NCBI GenBank assembly: GCA_035236585.1
Contig: CP141132.1
Location: 46,565,880-46,629,879, forward strand
Length of the DNA: 64,000 nt
DNA from: Warburgia ugandensis
Lineage: Eukaryota > Streptophyta > Magnoliopsida > Canellales > Canellaceae
Reading direction: 5' to 3'
Both the position numbers and the translations under genes were made by a program. Below, piece after piece: positions 10,601 to 20,775 of this stretch (its first letter is position 1; every line of letters begins with the position of its first letter). The notes under the pieces are model-generated. The model did not search any database. It saw only the letters and a list, made by a program, of their open reading frames with translations, and was not told the origin of the DNA.

Positions 10601-13199
10601 CTTTCATAAGTTTTTGAGAACTGGATATTTCAACATCAGGGAAACATTGCGCATAGATGATAGGTTATATATGCGACTACATGAAACATGATAAGAATTT
10701 TTTTGGTGCGTAACTGTGGATTCTCTTTTATACCAAGCCAAATGCCTTCCATGTCATAACAATCAACATCTTTTTAATGCTTGATATATTATACAGTGTG
10801 AAACTTCAATCAAATCTTTGTCAGGTTAGATGCTCAACCTGGACTAGCATCATTTGTCTGTACAAAAACCTTCCACAAAGCTGTTGGCAATTCATGTTTC
10901 CTGTACACGAGTAGGCAGCCATAGACATACTTGTCACTTCTAGCTAATTCATTTGGGGAAGCTTCTAAATCATGGGCATCTGTACCCATTTTCTTGTCCT
11001 TTGGCTCTCTGTCATCCTCGTCCTGTGGTTGAGGTTGATCCTCATAAATGGAACATTCTTCTATTATTCCAGGTACACAGGATAAAGAAATCACAGAGGA
11101 AGGTCCCAAGTATCTGGAAAATCTTCAACAAGTTTCGTTACTACCACACGACCAACCTGAGGTCTGGACCTTTGCTTTGTGATCGGACAATAACCAGGTG
11201 TAGCAGATTTTACTGTTGACAAACGTCTTTGTGCATTAAATTGTTCATCTTTTTGTGCAGCAAGTACAAGAAGGAACCTTGGGAAATCCATTTCTGGCTC
11301 TTCTTAATGGCCTTGGTATAATAGGGTTAGGCGTGCTTGGTGCATTATATGCTATGTCCCAGAACAAAAAGACTGCTATGGAATCAACAATTGAATTGGT
11401 AAATCATCTTCCTATCTCCACGACAAAGTTAATTAATATTGATGGATGATTGTTGATATTTGGCAACCTATCTTTCTCATCATCTTTGCCTCTATTTTGG
11501 TAGCAATTGGAGCATATTAGAGGGATTTTGTTATTACCATTATTCCTTGGAGTTGTATCAAATGAGATTTCCTTTCCCATGTGAAATGCAGATCAAGACC
11601 AAACTGGGTGAAAAGGAAGCCACTCTGGCTTCTGCAAACATGAAAATAACAAGACTACAACAAGAGGTAGAAAGTGAGAAACAAATAATGCAGGATCTCA
11701 AACTGCAGATCAATCAACTTCAATGTAGCATTGAACAAGCTGGCAAAGATAAAAAGGTTCTTGAAGCTAAACTTATTGAGAAGCAGGAGATGATTGATGT
11801 GCTACAGGACAGGATAAACTTGCTTAGCTTAGAGATAAAGGACAAGGAGAAGAATATCAATGATCTCAGTGTGTTGCTTGCTGAGAAGGAATCAGATTAT
11901 AAAAATTTAACCACGATGTATGAGAAAGCTGAAGCAAATCTTGCAGAAGCGAATTCTGAAGTCAAAGATTTGAAAGAACAACTTCGTGAAACTAAAGAGG
12001 AATTGGAAGCAGAAAGGTTATTAGTTGGCGATCTAAATGTGAGAATAAAGTTGTTACTTGATGAAAGAGAAAATTCAAAAAATGAAATTCAAGAACTTAT
12101 AGAAGAGTGCAATGATTTGAAGTCCAGAGTTATGTCTGTTTCTGAGCTGTTGGCCAACAAAGACAAAGAAATCTGTCTACTCAAAGAACATCTTGATCTT
12201 GCTCATGATGAAGTGAGCAAAAGCCAGGTGTTAGTTGCGGAGTTGAAAAAAGAAAGGAACAATCTAAGGACTTTGCTGGAAATAGAAGCAAACAGTATGA
12301 AGAACTTGAGGAATGAGCTTCAAGTTAGTCAGGAAAATCTGGAAGCATCACGGCGTGATGCTGCGGACTTGTCAAGACAACTAAACAAGTCGAAAAGGTC
12401 GTGCGAAGAACTTAGGTCAGAACTGTCTAGGATCCAGTTTGAATTTGCCAATGCAAAGCAATTATTGACAAGGAGTCTAGATGATGCAAACTCAAGCTCG
12501 AAAGAACTATCAGATGAACTTGCTTCTGTCAAGGAGTTACTGAAGAAGACCAAGGAAGATCTTCTTGTTTTGTCGAATGAGTTGAAAGCTGCAATAGAAA
12601 CTCGTGACAGCTTGAAGAAAGAGCTATTAGATGTCTATAAGAAAGCAGAAAGTGCTGCTGATGACTTGAAGGAGGAAAAAGAGTTGGTTTCTTCACTGAA
12701 TAGAGAGCTAGAAGCATCATCAAAACAACTTATGGAAGACAAGGAAGCCCGTAGAACACTTGAAAGAGACTTGGAGGAGGCTACTAGATCACTTGATGAG
12801 ATGAACAAAAATGCATTAATGCTGTCAAGAGAGCTAGATATTACTAATTCTAGAACTGCTACACTTGAAGCTGAAAAAGATCTGCTCTATAAGTCCCTTA
12901 CTGACCAAAAAGATGCTGCAAAAGAATCACGTGAAAACTTGGAAGATGTCCAAGATTTCCTTATGAGACTCAGTAAGGAAAAAGAGGGTTTTGGAAAGAG
13001 AGCTAAAAGGCTGGAAGAGGAACTGGCAGCCGCAAAAGGAGAAATATTGCGGCTACGGAGCCAGATAAATCTGACAAGAGATCCAGTAAGTGAAGACCAT
13101 CAACAAAACAGCAGTACAACTGATGGCAGTACTCCCGTTGTAGTGAAAAGGGTTGGTAGGAGGAGGAAGGGAGGGCCCAGATCAGAAGTTCCTCAGTAA
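1652..13199 (+). CDS. MFP1: MAR-binding filament-like protein 1 (MFP1), four exons
   Basis: Predicted coding exons are 1652-1889, 11073-11161 (tentative), 11261-11398 and 11592-13199 (stop TAA), giving about 690 aa. Tomato and Arabidopsis MFP1 are about 700-730 aa. The start MGFLLGNSCF matches the family start MGFL. Residues 1-75 form a plastid transit region with RRRPLFLVGLSTFPFL followed by an ARA-A site. A single membrane segment lies at about 119-141 (NPFLALLNGLGIIGLGVLGA). Residues about 156-655 are one long coiled coil containing the family block LQDRINLLSLE, and the C terminus is basic (VKRVGRRRKGG). In the family, MFP1 sits on thylakoids with the coiled coil in the stroma, binds DNA and helps position starch-granule initiation through PTST2. 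Splice phases agree (donors at 1890, 11162, 11399; acceptors AG at 11072, 11260, 11591). Exon 2 could instead end at 11131. The coil is about 35 residues shorter than in eudicots just after the membrane segment. Confidence 0.88.
2357..3738 (-). repeat. Tandem duplication of RTE 3' end plus flanking DNA
   Basis: Two direct copies, 2357-3040 and 3041-about 3738, both begin ACTTA(G/A)GTAGCATGACTG and run through the LINE 3' end to CAATCCATATAC. Each copy includes about 40 bp of host flank together with the LINE tail, so the duplication happened after insertion. The copies have diverged at many positions. Only the second has the short (ATC)4 tail, at about 3090-3103. Confidence 0.85.
2399..6931 (-). 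mobile_element. RTE-type LINE inserted antisense in MFP1 intron 1
   Basis: On the minus strand the order is: 5' UTR (about 6930-6820), apurinic endonuclease N terminus (near 6550-6400, reading IVTWNVGTLACKS and AYIQETKWKGAK), then reverse transcriptase with GLDGIPIEV (near 5190), motif A VFIELEKAYDRVPRE (about 4803-4855) and the catalytic LFADDIVLID (about 3815-3865), ending in a tail that contains GATGATGATGA in one duplicate. The candidate target duplication AGGTGGT lies at 2392-2398 and 6932-6938. The frame is broken by several stops and shifts, so the copy is dead. It looks close to full length apart from a 3'-end duplication. Confidence 0.85.
3738..6560 (-). pseudogene. Broken RTE endonuclease/reverse transcriptase ORF
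   Basis: This is the coding part of the intronic LINE. The longest intact piece (3738-4022) covers the RT core: an HQRSALSPYLFTLVMDELTK block followed by LFADD, with both catalytic aspartates present. Motif A lies at about 4803-4855 in another frame, and the linker with GLDGIPIEV at about 5160-5200. The endonuclease start is at about 6400-6550. Multiple stops and frameshifts separate these blocks. The family normally encodes a single endonuclease-RT polyprotein with no RNase H. Confidence 0.85.
7058..11109 (-). other. Reverse-strand coding-like islands, unidentified
   Basis: Several minus-strand stretches inside MFP1 intron 1 read like protein: 11109-10834 (contains DEDDREPKDKK, then SDKYVYGCLLVYRKHELP), 10451-10340 (EQKGFTLFGKFHSRSG, then a run of Asp), 8421-8203, and 7505-7348 (ends NCTSSSDSND and a stop). 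I do not recognise the protein and could not chain the pieces with consistent splice sites. They may be remnants of an antisense nested gene, a decayed transposon gene, or chance. The 11109-10834 piece overlaps the tentative MFP1 exon 2. Confidence 0.25.
8568..8734 (+). mobile_element. Au-type tRNA-derived SINE
   Basis: The 5' end GGGAGCCTTGGTGCAAC (A-box region), the B-box-like GGGTTCAAGG near 8618, the body with GGTAAGGCTGCCCTTG, and the 3' end GGGGCTGCCCTTTT are the hallmarks of the plant Au SINE family. An imperfect target duplication flanks it (AGAACTATTTTTTG at 8552-8565; AGATCTATATTTTTG at 8735-8749). The element is about 167 bp, slightly short for the family because of small internal deletions, and lies in sense orientation in MFP1 intron 1. 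Confidence 0.9.
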
Positions 13200-14440
13200 G
13201 GTAGGTCAAGAAGTTCAAATCTCATGATCAAGGTGATGGTTCTTCTTATTTTTATCTTACGGTCATGCTTTGTTTCATCTCCAGTTTGTAGATTGTTATC
13301 CTTCTGCTGTTGAGCAGTGCTAACGTTTGACCAGCTGTCACACTAATACAGATTTTGGTCTTTCATGCTCGGTACTTACAATTTCTTCATGATACTGATG
13401 TATTCTAAAATACTGAGCAAATAGAGGATCATCTGTAAAGACCTGATGCAAATTAATTATCTTTTGTGTCATATTTTTTATGTAAGATTTTCTAACAATG
13501 TATTGAAAAACTAGATGTGATTCATGAACTTCTCAGAGTGATTGCATAGATATGATATATGTTGTGTTTTCATTCAGAAAAAAAAAGAAAAAAATGTAAA
13601 GAAGATAATGTGTCCTTGAAGAGGAACCATCTTTAAGAGAACTCTTTATGACTCATTACTAATAATTTGTATTAATTGTAACTCAGCATTCAGTATATAT
13701 GTGTTTAAATTTTCTGATAAGTTACATGAATCAAATGAAGGATCTTAGGACTTGTTATCTACAAATTCAGGGTGCCACTATGCATTGATCTAAAAGAAGT
13801 AGAACTCTATTTCTCATTGTTTTGTAGCTACTTATTGTATATATTAGCTTGTATACAAGGATTAGTGTTGAAATTTGAACATTGTGAAGGGTTTTGTCAG
13901 ATGGTTGTTTCTTCTAATCTTCCATGTTTACATGTAACGAACTGATTGCTTATCAATTTTTGCCACCCAAGTTTGCGAACATTTGGGCCATGCGTCACAT
14001 AGAGAAATACTCATTCAAGAAACATGTGTTAATGGTATTTTATCAGCTTTACTGTGAGCTGCCGGATAAATTCTGGCCAAGTGACATCAACCTGCTTAAC
14101 ATTGGGTTGGTGGAGACCTTGTAGCGAAGGAGAGTTGCTGCCAGTTAAATGTTTGACCATAACAGTTCTAATGAGAGCTTGTAGTTCTATGTGACCTGCG
14201 ACTTTCGCATGGTTGGGGCCTACATGAGCATTCAGAAGATAGGGTGCCAGCTTTGATACTTACTGCTTTCGTGGACGTGCACATACACATAGATTAGTAC
14301 AAAATTTATTTATCAATTGTTATTCATCTTTAGCATTTTAAAATTGTCGCAGGTAGAGACGTGCACTTTATACCTGCCACCCTATCCACGTTTTACTCTT
14401 CTATTTATAGCCATGAAAACATTTTATTTGATTAGCTACT
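13200..14440 (+). other. MFP1 3' flank and intergenic DNA
   Basis: The 3' UTR presumably occupies the first few hundred bases, but no strong AATAAA signal marks its end. The rest is AT-rich DNA in which I recognise nothing. A 66-codon frame at 13924-14124 has no family resemblance. Confidence 0.4.
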
Positions 14441-15910
14441 GTAGATACGATGAAATGTAGGACATTTAACATAGCTTGTATCTAAGAAATCAAGTGAAAA
14501 GGGCTAAAATTAGAGAAATCAATGGGTATAAGTTTTGGTATGTAAGAAAGAATAATAACAAAATTGGCGTAGGAATGGTGATGGATAAAAAATTAAAGAA
14601 TAAAGTTGTAGACCTTAAAAGAATCAGTGATAAAAATATAATAATAAACTTGTTTTAGGAGAGCAGATCATAAATGTTATAAGTGCATATGCATCACAAG
14701 TACGGTTAGAAGATATAATCAAAAGATAGTTTTAGGCAGATATGGAGGGAGTCATGCAAGAAATTCCCAACACAGAGGGGATATTTATAAGAGCAGACTT
14801 AAATGACCATGTGGGAAAAGAAAAAGAATGAAATGATAGGGTACATGGAGGGTATGGTATTAGAGAATAAAATGAGATGGAAAAAACTATCCTCAATTTT
14901 GCTTTGACGTGTAACCTGACCTTTGCAAACACATTTTTTAAGAAGAGGGATGAACAATTAATAACCTTTAAAAGTGGATCCCATAAAAGCCAAATAGCCC
15001 TTTTGTTACTTAGGAATACCGAAAGATCAATATGTAAGGATTATAAGATGATATCCGGTGCAAGTTTAATCTCACAAAATAGGTTAATGGTTGTGGATAT
15101 CTACATTAATAGATGGAAGAAAGAAAATGAACTTAATATGTATCCAAAAACTAAATGGTGGAACTTAAAAGGGAAGAAAATATCCTCACTCACAAATAAG
15201 TTGATGGTAGAAGGAAACTAAAACAATAAAATATAAATAAGCACCATGTGGATTAATGTGGCCGAGTCTATTAAGAAAGTGGCAAAAGATGTCTTAAGAG
15301 TATGTAAAGGTACAAGACAATTAGTAAAGGAAATTTGGTGGTGGAGTGAAATAGTGCAAAAAGGTACTAAAGAAAAATGGGTGTGTTTTAAAACATAGTA
15401 GAAGATTAGAAATAATGAAATCTATGATGTATAAGAATTTCAAAAAGGTTGCTAAGAGAATAGTAAGTGAGGTTAAACTTAAGGCATATGGTGATCTCTA
15501 TAATAGCTTAAGATTAAGAGAAGATGAGAAAGATGTGTTTAAACTTGCAAAAATATGACAACAGAAGGGTAAGGACTTAGACCACGCTAAGTGCTTTAGA
15601 AGTGATAATCAAAGGATACTAAGCAAATATGACAAGATCAAACAAAGGTAGGAAAGTTACTTTAAAAAATTGTTAAATGCCAATTGACCTTAGAATATAG
15701 GGATTGAAAGTTTTGTAAACCTAAATAACATTGGACATTATAGATACAACTGTAAAATTAGTATGCTTGAAGTGAAAGAAGCCTTGAAAAAGATGAAATC
15801 AAGAAAGGCCTTAGGGCCCAATGGTATGCCAATAGAAGTTTGGAAGTATATAGGAGATACTAGAGTAGTTTGGTTGACCAAGTTGTTTAACATGATTATA
15901 AAATTAAAAG
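14441..15910 (+). mobile_element. RTE-type LINE fragment, sense strand
   Basis: The fragment starts at GTAGATACGATGAAATGTAG, matching an internal point of the endonuclease region, so it is 5' truncated. It runs through the endonuclease (NTFFKKRDEQLITFKSGSH near 14930, WWNLKGKK near 15160) and the linker (EVKEALKKMKSRKALGPNG near 15770) to the first RT block (VWLTKLFNMIIK near 15870), then stops abruptly. Stops and frameshifts are frequent. Loss of the 3' end is unusual for a LINE and implies a later deletion or rearrangement at about 15910. Confidence 0.85.
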
Positions 15911-16127
15911 GTGCTTTACCCTCGACACCTTCCGCCTATTCTAAAAATGTCATCCCATCTGTTTTCCATAACACCCTTCACTTTATTTTGCACTTTTTTC
16001 ACGTAAATACCTAGAGTATAGAAAGATATATGATAATGTACAAATTATTATCTGTATAGAGCAAATACCCAAGCCGAAGGTAAATCCGTCGTCGATAAGC
16101 CAATGCAAACGTAGTTTAGATAGATTA
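15911..16127. other. Unassigned DNA between LINE fragment and TIR element
   Basis: This begins exactly where the LINE fragment breaks off (GTGCTTTACCCTCGACACC). No recognisable family. It may be part of whatever removed the LINE 3' half. Confidence 0.3.
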
Positions 16128-16373
16128 GGGAGCTGATATCCGCACAGTCATGTCTGATAGATTGAGTGGATGGTTCGTCCCTTAGAGAGTTTGACCGGCA
16201 GGATCTGTAATGGCCTAACAATCAAATGAATGTGAATATGGGAAATTAAAATCTAAAACAGAAACCATAATTAGCACACAAAAGCAGAGGTAGACTAGAA
16301 GAAAGAAAATGGTAAGGAAAAGAAAACAATATAAAAAAGTCAAATTTGATGGAAATCTATTTTCCACGAGGTA

Positions 16374-16429
16374 TCTCTCTCTCTCTCTTTAGCAGAAACT
16401 TTCCTCTCTCTCTCTCTCTCTCTCTCTCT
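16374..16429. repeat. Two (CT)n microsatellites
   Basis: CT runs at 16374-16390 and 16403-16429 are separated by AGCAGAAACTTTC. GA runs of the same type recur at about 16783-16795 and 16833-16843, all inside the TIR element. Such runs are common in plant 5' UTRs. Confidence 0.85.
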
Positions 16430-16544
16430 GCTTCCCACTAAGAAACCAGGGAGAAATCCACAAAGGATTCCTTAATTTAATGTGAAGCAATTTCATTCCA
16501 AGAAAACCCAAGAAAGAAATAGAAATTCATCATTACTGTTATAA

Positions 16545-16775
16545 AGCCAAAACACGAAAAAAACCCACGGATTCATCGTCATCTTTGACAACTAACCTAG
16601 AAATCAATCACAAACAAGATCTTAGAAGAACCTTCAGTGGCTTTCATGATTTTAGTTGCTAAAGCCAAAATACAGAAAAGCCCACGTTTTATCATTATCG
16701 TTGACAACTAAACCAGAAAACCCACGGTTTATCATCATCGTCAACCAACCCTGAAAACCCACGGGGTATCTGTCA
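16545..16775. repeat. Degenerate tandem repeat inside the TIR element
   Basis: A unit built from AAAACCCACGG-TTATCATCATCG-TTGACAACTAA recurs about four times with variation (near 16560, 16680, 16722 and 16750). Confidence 0.65.
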
Positions 16776-17050
16776 TTTACGAAGAGAGAGAGAGATTTCC
16801 AAGTTGATTTTGCCGGAAAACGTGAGACTTAAGAGAGAGAGAGACGTGGGCGCGTCGTAGAAGGAAGGGGAATTATCTTCAAGAGTATAGTTGTCATCTT
16901 CAGCTTAGGTGGGTATAGTTGTCTTACCTCAACACGATAATTTTCTGTACAATTTTTCTTTAAAATATGCCGAGGGAGTCGAGTGCTACCAAGTTCACTA
17001 AAAATGTACGCGCGCGCCTATCAACAGTAGGCATGCGGATATCAGCTCCC

Positions 17051-18810
17051 TTAGATTATGAGAAATGTAAATGACTGAAATAAGATGGCATAACTTAAAT
17101 AAATAAAAATGAAAGGAGAATGGCACTGATCCATAGATCTTAATCCCGCACTGCTTATGAAATGAGAACAGATTCTGAGGCCGCACTCAGTCAGCTAAGT
17201 CAAGCATCTCTCCAGAAATCCATTTTTGATCAAATGCAATCTGCAAGTGCAGCCTAGTGCGATCTCTGAACAAGCCGAGTGCATCCGGTCATTTTTCGTT
17301 TAAGGATAGTGGGTACTGCCTTGATTAATAAACTGCCAAGTTCATTCATCTTTTTTTCAAATACTCATTCCCAAGTAAGCAGCACACTACTTGAGGTTTC
17401 AGCAAATACAGTTGGGTATATATCATCATTACTTGGCGCTTGGTTCTCATCATGACATGACCTCATAATAGTATGGCTACTGATTTTCAGATAGCAAGAG
17501 TTATTATTTAATAATTTATTCTTTTTTATCAAGAAGAAAAGAAATGATTAGAAGAGTTGTTTTCATCAATGCTGCCCGTTTTCTTCAAACAGGGATGTCA
17601 TGCTAACATCATTCTCATGCCACAGAGAATGCTCGCCAAAGACCCTCAGGTCACTTCCCTAGAAGCAGCCTCATATTTGTGTGGAGCCGACCTTTCGAAT
17701 GTTTAGACCGGTCATGTTATTGCTCCTGCTTTGGGTATCCGGTAGCTCAGACAACGTGCGAATTAGATAATTCTAGCATCTCAAAAAATATACTTTTAGC
17801 ATAAGAAATTGTAAACCCAAATTATACATATAAATGACTTTTTGAATTCAACTGCCAACAAATGTTTAGCGCATTGGTGGTACACAACTAGGTATCTTTC
17901 TTGAAGTACGCTTGTTGCACTTTTGAGTTGTTGCTTTTCCATTTGGATGTAGATTAGATTTAGGAATGTATGTGAGTGAAATTAATTTGCTCTCTAATTC
18001 TTGGCTTATAAAGATAAAGCAAAAAAATTTGTGTAAATTTAACTTCTAAAAGCATGGTATTTAGAATTAATGTTTTGTTTAGAAAAATATCAAGGCTATT
18101 GTAATATAAGGAATAAGTCAGATCATCCTGGACAACCCTTTTGGTAAAAAAATGAGGAGTACTTCTATGAAAATGCCCTATATGGCTTTAGCCTATTATT
18201 TTTCTTATGTTATATCATTAAAAAGAATTGCTAGGCCAAAAAGTGGCCCCACGTCATGCATGTAGGTGGCCCCTTAGGATGAACCAATCCATTCATGTAG
18301 TTGCTTTGGCTTTGGATATGCCATAAATAAACATGATGATTGAATGGATTCTAGCAAACCTAAAAACCGTGTTGCTGGAGTTGAATTTAGATTGTTGTTA
18401 TGGAAAGTATCTAACTGTCAACTTCTTGTGATAAGGGCACAATTTTTGAGAGGCTAGAATTATCCAATTGAGATGCTTTTCGAACTACCAACCATCCAAA
18501 TCTAGGGAATCTAATGAGTAGGTAGAATCATTGGATTTAGATTGGATTCGATCTTGGATCTTAGACTTGATTTCAAACTCTATCCATTCAGTGTCGGCTA
18601 TCATATTGTGGTCATTTTCTTGTAAGTAAACTACTTTGGTCACTTTAATTTTGAAGGACCTTTTGATATCATTTTTCTTGAATCTTAGGCAATAATTGTG
18701 ATAATTTCTTCTTCCTTTTTTTTTTTTAGAGCAAAAAATTATGAAGCAAACTACGAAGAACCTTGGGCACATCATTATGGGTTTATTGAATATCGTATCG
18801 AACGCCTATA
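17051..18810. other. Intergenic DNA
   Basis: No gene or classifiable element was identified. A block at about 18230-18500, with AAGTGGCCCCACGTCATG and a segment resembling the 10-290 MITE-like repeat, is probably an old small DNA transposon. A T9-T10 run lies at 18717-18727. Confidence 0.35.
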
Positions 18811-19260
18811 GAAGCAAGTCCATCATCTCTGATCTTCGGAAGTGAAATTGTTTTGCCTTTGGTTATACAAATACCATCTCGCTGAGTAGCAAATGAGGTG
18901 CTATCTTACCGAAGAGAAACTCGCAGCTATACGACTTACGGAACTGGAAGCTTTGAATGAGCGTCGTCTTAAGACACAGCAAACATGGAAGTATACCATG
19001 CTCACATGGTAGTAACCTTCAACAAGACTGTCAAGTAGAGGTCCTTTCAAGAAGGAGACTTAGTGCTGTTGCTCAAAAGGCCTACCGTGGTATCACGGAA
19101 ATCTGGGGACAAATTTGAACCTAAATGAGAAAGTCCTTTCATGGTTAACAAGGTTTTCTTTAGCAGTGCTTCTCAGTTGGTTGATAGCAAAGAGGATATA
19201 CCTTCCCGCCTATTCATATGAGTGTAAAATATAAGACCCGATGGCTGTGTAACACGCAAA
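18811..19260 (+). pseudogene. Tat-type Ty3/gypsy integrase C-terminal remnant
   Basis: One frame reads SEIVLPLVIQIPSR, then YREETR, then VTFNKTVK-RSFQEGDLVLLLKRP, then SGDKFEPK-ESPFMVNKVF, and ends in a VDSKEDIPSRLF-like segment. This is the integrase C-terminal module of Tat/Ogre-like Ty3/gypsy pol (the EGDLVL and K-FEPKWEGP blocks). Several stops break it, including TGG-type losses. It belongs to an element distinct from copies A-C; its remaining parts were not found. Confidence 0.75.
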
Positions 19261-19577
19261 TTCACATTAGAATAAAAAATTATTAGAAAGGCTAAGCTAC
19301 GATGAGCAAAAGAAAGGGAACATAAAAAAAGGCTGAAGCTAGAGGTCGGTCAGCCAGATCTGATGCATCACGATCTCAATTATCAATGGTTCTGATGTTG
19401 CGCTATTGTCATTCCCTGTTCTTGAATGCCGCTAATCTAGCTTTGACCGTGTCAAGCTTGCATTTTGACGTTGCTATTTTCTCATTGATCCTGGTGATGG
19501 ATGCTTTCTTATTGTGACTGCTGTATGAGATTCCTTGACATGATGAGAAAAAGTGCTGAGATGGTCTCTTACTCTAG

Positions 19578-19979
19578 CTAGCTCTCCTCCAGCTCCATTA
19601 CCCTTTTCTTGGGCGAGGCTTCTTGGTCAACAAGTGATTGATGAGAAGTCAACAGTAGTTCAGCTTCAGTCCCACTTGCTAACTTCTCGTCTTTAATCAT
19701 GTCGTAGATTGCTTCTAGCTCATGTTCTTCAATATTCAATATGACGAACTTCGTATTCACATGATCATGCTAAAGACCAACCAACTTGTTACAGTCTTCC
19801 ACAAGTTGACGGAATAAGCTACTCAGAATCTTGGTATCAACCTTCATTGAGTCCTTAAGCAGCGAAGTCATCCAGTCAAAGTCCTCCTTTGCAAGGATTG
19901 ATTCTGGTGAGGTTCCCAACAGGTCTTTCACAAATCTACCATGAATAACCCGAGTAGAATCTTGCCTTGATCCGAACAT
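19578..19979 (-). pseudogene. Antisense ORF downstream of Tat pol (aORF-like)
   Basis: Two adjacent minus-strand frames, 19979-19770 and 19760-19578, read almost continuously: DLLGTSPESILAKEDFDW, then KILSSLFRQLVEDCNKLVGL, then EEHELEAIYDMIKDEKLAS and KKRVMELEES. The composition is acidic, helical and protein-like, and only a single stop separates the halves. It lies just downstream of the Tat-type pol remnant but on the opposite strand. Tat-lineage elements such as Grande and Retand are known to carry an additional antisense ORF between pol and the 3' LTR. I do not recognise a named domain in this one. Confidence 0.5.
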
Positions 19980-20029
19980 GAAACTACTAAAGTTGGTGTT
20001 TCTAAGACGACAAAAAGAAGCTGGTTACT

Positions 20030-20380
20030 ATGCAACTGTCTTATTAAAAGAAAAATCTAATACAATTACAAAAATGTTTATTATATAATATAACTTAATA
20101 AGATAGTTTCTAATAAACCGTCTTAAAAAATCAATGGAGAGAACCTAAGAAGATGATTAGAAAAAATAGTCTTAAAAACCTTCATTAAGAATTTTGGTGG
20201 AAATCATATTAAGAAAAAAACCTACTTAAAAGGACAGATAGAAAAATCTTCTTAAAAAAATTGATTAAGAAGATGGTTATGGAAAATTGTCATAAAAATC
20301 CTCTTAAGAAGATGATTTTTCAAAACCATCTTTACAAATCTATTTAAGAAGACGGTTATGTGGAATTATCTTAAAAAACC
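20030..20380. repeat. CACTA-like subterminal repeat array
   Basis: A motif of the form TTAAGAAGACGGTTATG and its complement (CCGTCTTAAAAA, TTGTCTTATTAA) recurs about ten times in both orientations. This is the layout of subterminal repeats of plant CACTA (En/Spm) elements. No CACTA terminus or transposase was found, so it is a decayed end. Confidence 0.55.
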
Positions 20381-20475
20381 TAATGTTATATTATTCTTCT
20401 TTTCATTCCTATATCCCATTAATCGGTCTTCATCCAGCTCCATTAGGATACATAGCCTAAAACTCATTTATTTGC

Positions 20476-20775
20476 ATTTTAGCTCTGGCTAGCTTCAATT
20501 AAAAAACTAGCGATAGGAGTGGATTGAACATTTGTCTTTGAACTTGTAATATTCCCAATTAGATTGGATCTATCATGCATGTTTTCTTTAATCTTTTTGT
20601 GCCAACCTACAGTTGAAAAATCTTCATGCATGTTTTTTCCAATGTTTTCATTACTCAGAAAGTGTTTGCTAAAATGCCTAACCAGTAGTTCATTCTTTTC
20701 ACATTTGAAAATCATTGAACTTCCATGTTGGTTGTCAAAATGGACAAATATGCTTGGATGACCGCGGCAAGATCA
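20476..20775 (-). pseudogene. Unidentified coding-like fragment beside the CACTA remnant
   Basis: An open minus-strand frame of about 97 codons between stops at about 20774 and 20478 reads GHPSIFVHFDNQHGSSMIFK, then NELLVRHFSKHFLSNENIGK, and ends FLIEASQS. Residue usage is protein-like, but no family is recognised. It could be a piece of a CACTA gene or a captured host exon. Confidence 0.3.

Larger units (their letters stand above)
1890..11072 (+). other. MFP1 intron 1 (about 9.2 kb)
   Basis: The intron runs from donor ACAG|GTCAGT to acceptor TTATTCCAG|GT. It carries an antisense RTE LINE (2399-6931), an Au SINE (8568-8734) and reverse-strand coding-like stretches between about 7.0 and 11.1 kb. 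The stretches 1890-2391, 6939-7340, 8750-10190 and 10510-10830 show no recognisable element. Its size depends on the exon-1 assignment, which rests on the MFP1 N-terminal match. Confidence 0.75.
16128..17050. mobile_element. 923-bp non-autonomous DNA transposon with 17-bp TIRs
   Basis: The termini are a perfect 17-bp inverted repeat (GGGAGCTGATATCCGCA at 16128-16144; its complement at 17034-17050) with a weaker extension containing TGATAG. The flanks match 7 of 8 (ATAGATTA, TTAGATTA), consistent with an 8-bp hAT-like duplication. No transposase frame is seen. The interior is unusual: CT-rich microsatellites, a degenerate internal repeat and a GC-richer right end with CGCGCGC. Confidence 0.65.

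Noticed and set aside
13924-14124. 66-codon ORF as a small gene downstream of MFP1
   Set aside because: No family resemblance or supporting context. The length is expected by chance in this composition.
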